From CAZOHC01 sp964579845 (GTDB lineage: Bacteria; Patescibacteriota; Microgenomatia; Levybacterales; UBA12049): a stretch of DNA of 8,163 nt. Both the position numbers and the translations under genes were made by a program. The notes beneath the pieces were generated by a model, which did no database searches, was not told the DNA's origin, and worked only from the letters and a program-made list of their open reading frames with translations. Shown piece after piece: positions 5,450 through 8,163 of the stretch (position 1 is its first letter; the number at the start of each line of letters is the position of its first letter). The stretch spans positions 1 to 8,163 of the forward strand of contig CAZOHC010000045.1 of the NCBI GenBank assembly GCA_964579845.1, given 5' to 3'.

Positions 5450-6702
5450 CTGAAGACCACCCTTCCGATACCGATGCATATAATCCCGACACCGATACCG
5501 ATTAAGACCCTACCTACTCCGACGAGGTCTGATAAACCGCCGACGACGATTAATGGAACGAGTGACAAAAGCCCGATCATCATATTCAAGACGCCGTACA
5601 TCTTTCCGCGCAGTTCCTCTGAGGTCGCTTCCTGAAGGATTGTATTTGAAGGAACGAAAACAAACGCATTTGCGAGACCAAGCGAGAACGCAAAAAGTGT
5701 TAAAAGATCAGAGACGGAAATTGTCAGAAATGACGGCAGAAACGTATTTAATGTAGTGATGATCTCACGTGATGCGATGCGTGATCCATACGGCATGAGA
5801 AGAATAGCAATTCCTGAGAGAAATAAGCCGAAGGTAATAATCTTGGATCGTGAGACTTCTGATAACAGACTCGAAAGTAATCCAGCTCCGATGACAACGC
5901 CGAGTGCAGCAGGCATGATAAAAATAATCGGAAAATGTTTAATATCGATATGCAAGACTTCATCAGCATAGCCGGGTGCGATTGATGCGATAATGAGTAA
6001 AAGAATCTGCGTCATTGCCAGAAAAAATAGTGAATGAAGGATAACCGGTTTTTTCGTAATTAATGCGATAACACTGTGTATCTCACTCCGAATACTCTGT
6101 TTTACGCGAATTTTAAGCTTCGGCTTTTTAATTTTCGGTAAGGAAATGAACGAGATAAATAACGCTCCAAGTACGAGTAAGGCAGCAAGTAACAGGATGA
6201 TCTGGTAGCTCTCAAGATATATTAACGCCGGTCCCGAGAGAATATACGCAAAGAGCATCGAGCCGTAAAGACCTATACTGAACAGTGCATTTGCCGAGTA
6301 CAACATTTTCGGCGGAACAACAACCGGAATCATCGGTGATTCAGCAGGAATGAAAAACTGTGTGATAAGCGCGACGAGAAATGCGACGGTATAAATAACA
6401 GCTAGGTTCGTATCAAAGAGCGCCAGGATAATAAGCAATGCTGCACGGAGAAGGTTTGTTATAAAGAGGACATGTTTTTTGTCCCATCTGTCGACATAGA
6501 CGCCTGCCAAGAGTCCGAAAAGAATTGCCGGAACGGTAAATGAAATGACTAGCCACGACACAGCGGTATTGGATTTGGTTAAGGAAAAGACGAGAAAAAT
6601 TAGGAAAAAATTCAATAAATTGACGGAAATCTGAGTGAATATCTCCCCCAGCCATAGCATTGAGAACGAACGGACCTGAAATGCGAGAAGTATTTTTTTC
6701 AT
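5443..6702 (-). CDS. MFS transporter, DHA3/exporter type
   Basis: This is a 419-residue major facilitator with about twelve membrane helices. Motif A is clear between helices 2 and 3 (GVYVDRWDKK, residues 67-76, with D71 and R72). FFIPAESPMIP (116-126) and the C-terminal VPSNTILQEATSEELRGKMYGV block (350-371) are typical of the DHA3 or MFS_3 branch, whose studied members are proton-driven exporters of drugs, macrolides or siderophores. The central loop is basic (KIKKPKLKIRVK, about 190-201). The substrate cannot be inferred. The gene follows efp after 44 bp that hold an inverted repeat and a -10-like box; there is no Shine-Dalgarno site near the ATG. Its 3' end overlaps the Lgt-like gene by 7 bp, so the two membrane proteins are probably made together. 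Confidence 0.9.
   Translation of the reverse strand: MKKILLAFQVRSFSMLWLGEIFTQISVNLLNFFLIFLVFSLTKSNTAVSWLVISFTVPAILFGLLAGVYVDRWDKKHVLFITNLLRAALLIILALFDTNLAVIYTVAFLVALITQFFIPAESPMIPVVVPPKMLYSANALFSIGLYGSMLFAYILSGPALIYLESYQIILLLAALLVLGALFISFISLPKIKKPKLKIRVKQSIRSEIHSVIALITKKPVILHSLFFLAMTQILLLIIASIAPGYADEVLHIDIKHFPIIFIMPAALGVVIGAGLLSSLLSEVSRSKIITFGLFLSGIAILLMPYGSRIASREIITTLNTFLPSFLTISVSDLLTLFAFSLGLANAFVFVPSNTILQEATSEELRGKMYGVLNMMIGLLSLVPLIVVGGLSDLVGVGRVLIGIGVGIICIGIGRVVFRW
5457..5462 (-). promoter_or_regulatory. Ribosome binding site of the Lgt-like gene
   Basis: GGGTGG on the minus strand, 7 nt before the ATG at 5449 and inside the end of the MFS gene. It favours this start over the in-frame ATG at 5479. 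Confidence 0.55.
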
Positions 6703-6704
6703 CG

Positions 6705-6719
6705 ATACTATCGTAGTAT
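6705..6719. promoter_or_regulatory. Palindrome over the MFS promoter, possible operator
   Basis: ATACTA-TCG-TAGTAT is a perfect 6-bp inverted repeat around three bases. It begins 2 bp upstream of the MFS ATG and overlaps the -10-like box TATACT (6720-6715, minus strand). This position would suit a repressor site controlling the exporter. No -35 box is obvious, and no regulator gene lies next to it in the window. Confidence 0.35.
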
Positions 6720-6726
6720 ACTGGAT

Positions 6727-6744
6727 TCACTCCTCAAAGAGTGA
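6727..6744 (-). other. Hairpin between efp and the MFS gene
   Basis: TCACTC and GAGTGA form a 6-bp stem with a 6-base loop, 2 nt after the efp stop codon. No U-tract follows on the minus strand, so it is not a standard intrinsic terminator. It could protect the efp 3' end or partly separate efp from the transporter gene. Confidence 0.4.
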
Positions 6745-6746
6745 TG

Positions 6747-7307
6747 CTATCCCTGAGCTTTTTCCGTGTAAGCACCCGTTCTGGTATCAATACGGATTTT
6801 TTCACCCGTATCAATAAAAAGAGGAACTTTTGTCTGAATTCCGTTTTCAAGCGTAGCATCTTTAAAAACATTCGTCGCCGAATTACCTTTTACTCCCGGT
6901 GCGGTCTCAACAACCGTAAAGACCATCTTTGGTGGAAACTGAACACTGAGTGGCTCACCATCGAGTACACTGACGATGAATGATTCTCCTTCTTTCAAAT
7001 ATTTATGGTCAGGAATAACGGATAACGGAACCTGAAGTTGTTCATAGGTCGATGGGTCCATGAAAAACGCCGAGTCATCGTCTTTGTAGAGAAACTGCAT
7101 ATCTCGCTTCGCAACTGAGACGTCATTTATTTTCGCACCGTTGATGTAACTTCTCTCAAGGACTGCTCCTGTCTTCACGTTGCGCACTTTAACTTTAATG
7201 TTCGCACTTCCCCGCCCCATTTTTATATGCTCGTAGGATAAAACAAGTAGCAAAGCTCCGTCTTCTTCGTATGTTGTTCCTGCACGTAAATCTGTTACTG
7301 AAATCAT
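6747..7307 (-). CDS. efp: Translation elongation factor P
   Basis: EF-P enters the ribosomal E site and helps peptide bonds form at proline stretches. The 186 residues cover all three domains: KOW (about 3-60), central OB (about 68-122) and C-terminal OB (about 130-185), the last with the signature GEKIRIDTRTGAY (168-180). At the tip of domain I the loop reads KMGRGSA, so Arg32 stands where E. coli has the modified Lys34. Arg at this place is rhamnosylated by EarP in Pseudomonas, but those factors differ around the loop, and no modification enzyme (EarP, EpmA, YmfI-type) is in the window. The residue may be unmodified. A strong AGGAG lies 5 nt before the ATG, which overlaps the pepA stop as ATGA. 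EF-P is thus coupled to the peptidase. Confidence 0.97.
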   Translation of the reverse strand: MISVTDLRAGTTYEEDGALLLVLSYEHIKMGRGSANIKVKVRNVKTGAVLERSYINGAKINDVSVAKRDMQFLYKDDDSAFFMDPSTYEQLQVPLSVIPDHKYLKEGESFIVSVLDGEPLSVQFPPKMVFTVVETAPGVKGNSATNVFKDATLENGIQTKVPLFIDTGEKIRIDTRTGAYTEKAQG

Positions 7308-8163
7308 ACTGTCTCCTTCTCCGTTAATAAATTAAGGACTGTTCTCACCCCGAAACCAGTACCACCCTTTGCGTTGATATCAGAACCCTTACTACTGAAG
7401 GCAGGTCCTGCGATATCGACGTGGACGAACGGCGTATCCCCGACGAATTCTTCTAAAAACAATCCTGCTGTGATCGCTCCGCCATAGCGGCTGCTTGCGA
7501 TATTGGCAATGTCTGCAACTGAACTTTTATTCTGTTCTTTGTAATCACGATCCATCGGCATTTCCCAGACCTTCTCCCCTGCATCAAATGCTGCTGCTTT
7601 TACTTTCTGTGCCAGATCCTGATTATTCGGAAACAACCCGGCGATATCATCACCAAGTGCGACGACACAGGCACCGGTCAACGTCGCGAAGTCAATAATC
7701 TCCGTTGCTTTCTCTTTCACGGCAAATGAGAGACTGTCAGCCATAGTTACTCGACCTTCTGCATCAGTATTTAATACCTCAATCGTCTTCCCGTTCATTG
7801 CACGGACAACATCCCCCGGGACGATACTTTTTCCTGAGATCATATTCGGCGTTGCAGCGATGACACCGATGACCGGAAAGTCAGGTTTGACGGTCGCGAT
7901 GACTGAGAACACTCCGAGAACAGCTGCAGCACCTGACATATCCATCTTCATTTCCTGCATGTAATCACCGGGTTTTACATTAATACCGCCGCTATCAAAC
8001 GTGATACCCTTCCCGACGAGCGCGAGCTTTCGCTTCGATTTTTTAGAACTTGGTGTATACGAAAGATGAATAAACTTCGGCGGTGTATCAGATGCTCTGG
8101 CTATACCCAAGAACGCATGCATACCCAGTTTCTCGGCCTGCTTTGCATCATACACTGTACAAG
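7304..8163 (-). CDS. pepA: Leucyl aminopeptidase (M17), C-terminal part
   Basis: This is the catalytic part of a leucyl aminopeptidase, a two-metal cytosolic enzyme that removes N-terminal residues from peptides. The frame is open to the window end, so the N-terminal part (about 200 residues in the family) lies outside; the GTG at 8155 is an internal valine, not a start. Counting that codon as 1, the ligands and catalytic residues are all present: GKGITFDSGG (K49, D54), K61, the MDMSGAAA block (D72), and the family signature NTDAEGR (D131, E133, R135). The C-terminal GGAITAGLFLEEFV and HVDIAGPAF blocks are also intact, so the enzyme should be active. M17 enzymes normally form hexamers. Its stop overlaps efp by 4 bp (ATGA), and the efp ribosome binding site sits in its last codons. 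Confidence 0.97.
   Translation of the reverse strand, partial: CTVYDAKQAEKLGMHAFLGIARASDTPPKFIHLSYTPSSKKSKRKLALVGKGITFDSGGINVKPGDYMQEMKMDMSGAAAVLGVFSVIATVKPDFPVIGVIAATPNMISGKSIVPGDVVRAMNGKTIEVLNTDAEGRVTMADSLSFAVKEKATEIIDFATLTGACVVALGDDIAGLFPNNQDLAQKVKAAAFDAGEKVWEMPMDRDYKEQNKSSVADIANIASSRYGGAITAGLFLEEFVGDTPFVHVDIAGPAFSSKGSDINAKGGTGFGVRTVLNLLTEKETV
7313..7317 (-). promoter_or_regulatory. Ribosome binding site of efp
   Basis: AGGAG on the minus strand, 5 nt before the efp ATG and inside the last codons of pepA. It is one of the few strong Shine-Dalgarno sites in the window and fits high expression of EF-P. Confidence 0.8.

Noticed and set aside
5477..5479. Upstream ATG of the Lgt-like gene
   Set aside because: It adds a basic peptide encoded within the MFS 3' end and has only a weak GGGAT before it, whereas the ATG at 5449 has GGGTGG at good spacing.
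5748..5971. Two 70-aa range ORFs inside the MFS gene
   Set aside because: Both are out of frame with a transporter that has clear family motifs throughout, and neither has a start signal.
8153..8155. GTG as the pepA start codon
   Set aside because: The frame stays open to the window end and the fragment lacks the family's N-terminal domain; the residues around it match the internal linker before the catalytic domain.
1..8163. CRISPR array, transposon, toxin-antitoxin or defence system
   Set aside because: I saw no regularly spaced repeats, terminal inverted repeats, transposase motifs, or pairs of small genes of toxin-antitoxin type. The genes are mostly housekeeping and envelope genes.

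Overview
The window looks like a piece of a small, moderately AT-rich bacterial genome, most likely from the Candidate Phyla Radiation (Patescibacteria), probably Microgenomates. The grounds are indirect: tightly packed genes on one strand, several small lineage-type proteins with lysine-rich or serine-rich tails, a divergent Lgt-like membrane protein, a lone LytR_C-domain protein, and few good Shine-Dalgarno sites next to near-leaderless starts. TGA is used as a stop (pepA, the TPR gene, the 61-aa gene), which argues against the CPR groups that recode TGA as glycine. No marker here fixes a phylum, so this placement is inference.

Most genes lie on the minus strand, so transcription runs from high to low coordinates. 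At the right edge is the C-terminal catalytic part of a leucyl aminopeptidase (pepA, cut by the window end). It overlaps elongation factor P (efp) by ATGA. Then come an MFS exporter-type transporter, an Lgt-fold membrane protein overlapping the transporter's end, an RluA-family pseudouridine synthase, a 47-aa lysine-rich ORF with a good ribosome binding site, a membrane-anchored LytR_C protein, and a 61-aa single-span membrane protein. The tail of that last gene overlaps, convergently, the 3' end of the only plus-strand gene. That gene encodes a two-repeat TPR protein with a C-terminal domain that resembles HIRAN. Its promoter is interleaved with the divergent promoter of yebC, which is followed by a polytopic membrane protein of unknown function. 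The first 294 bases hold no convincing gene, only short repeats and inverted repeats.

Functionally the window mixes translation factors (EF-P, YebC, and an RluA-type enzyme acting on RNA), protein turnover (PepA) and envelope or membrane proteins (MFS, Lgt-like, LytR_C, two unknown membrane proteins). EF-P and YebC have both been linked to relief of ribosome stalling at proline stretches. I see no mobile element, CRISPR array, tRNA or rRNA, and no defence system. The points most worth checking are the Lgt-like protein that lacks the usual catalytic residues, the EF-P with arginine at its modified-loop position, the TPR/HIRAN-like fusion, the unlisted 47-aa gene, and the interleaved divergent promoters.
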